Of a stretch of 5,824 nucleotides of DNA, positions 5,749 through 5,824 are shown piece by piece. Location: assembly GCA_020846375.1 (NCBI GenBank), contig JADLDZ010000137.1:1-5824 (forward strand), in the 5' to 3' direction. The notes beneath the pieces are model-generated. The model did not search any database. It was not told the origin of the DNA and saw only the letters and a list, made by a program, of their open reading frames with translations. The stretch comes from Nitrospirales bacterium. Lineage in GTDB: Bacteria > Nitrospirota > Thermodesulfovibrionia > Thermodesulfovibrionales > Dissulfurispiraceae. Each line of letters starts with the position of its first letter. Within the stretch, counting starts at the first letter, position 1. The position numbers and the translations under genes are program-made.

Positions 5749-5824
5749 ATGAAGAAAAGGATACGGAACGAGAGCGGGTTTACCCTTATCGAGATATTGA
5801 TCGTGGTGATGATCATCGGCCTGA
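5749..5824 (+). CDS. Type IV pilin or type II secretion pseudopilin, N-terminus only
   Basis: Only the first 25 codons are present; the gene runs off the window. They read MKKRIRNESG then FTLIEILIVVMIIGL. This is a class III (prepilin) signal: a short basic leader ending in G10, a phenylalanine at mature position 1, glutamate at mature position 5, and the start of the long hydrophobic helix. A PilD-type prepilin peptidase would cut after G10 and methylate the phenylalanine. The ATG at 5749 follows the SD GAGGTGA (5738-5744) by 4 bases. The N-terminus alone cannot separate a major pilin (PilA) from minor pilins or GspG/GspH-type pseudopilins. It has its own promoter and differs in base composition from the sugar operon, so it is probably an independent unit. 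Confidence 0.85.
   Translation, partial: MKKRIRNESGFTLIEILIVVMIIGL

Overview
The window holds a compact five-gene operon, all on the + strand, that makes UDP-linked acidic and pentose sugars and exports a surface polysaccharide. It is followed by the first 25 codons of a type IV pilin-like gene. The coding DNA is visibly G+C-rich, with Shine-Dalgarno (SD) sites and tight bacterial-style overlaps. A prepilin-type signal, a Wzm/Wzt-type ABC exporter and C/G-rich intergenic repeat clusters point to a bacterium, probably Gram-negative and perhaps of Desulfobacterota or Nitrospirota type. That placement is inference only; no RNA gene or other phylogenetic marker is present.

Layout. Bases 1-110 are a cluster of G-rich/C-rich repeat units. 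Bases 111-512 carry no convincing gene; they hold a 16-bp palindrome, a folded repeat-like block (about 226-292) with a UUCG-capped hairpin, a tentative extended -10 promoter and a short tandem duplication. The operon runs 513-5322: UDP-glucuronate 4-epimerase-like SDR protein, UDP-glucose 6-dehydrogenase, UDP-glucuronate decarboxylase (UDP-xylose synthase), ABC-2 polysaccharide permease and its ATPase. Bases 5323-5560 hold a second repeat cluster of the same type as the left edge. Bases 5560-5748 are A+T-richer and carry a good sigma70-type promoter and a perfect 26-bp palindrome ahead of the pilin-like gene at 5749.

How the genes work together. The dehydrogenase turns UDP-glucose into UDP-glucuronate. 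The epimerase would convert this to UDP-galacturonate and the decarboxylase to UDP-xylose, so the operon supplies up to three activated sugars from one precursor. The ABC pair would move a lipid-linked glycan across the inner membrane. No glycosyltransferase lies in the window, so chain assembly must be encoded elsewhere.

Expression looks strongly coupled. Stop and start overlap at dehydrogenase/decarboxylase (TGATG) and at permease/ATPase (GTGA). The only gap of note, 54 bases before the permease, contains an SD/anti-SD hairpin and two nested mini-ORFs, the second of which overlaps the permease start as ATGA. This is the most unusual structure I found. I saw no intrinsic terminator with a T-tract anywhere in the window, and no clearly new multi-gene system.
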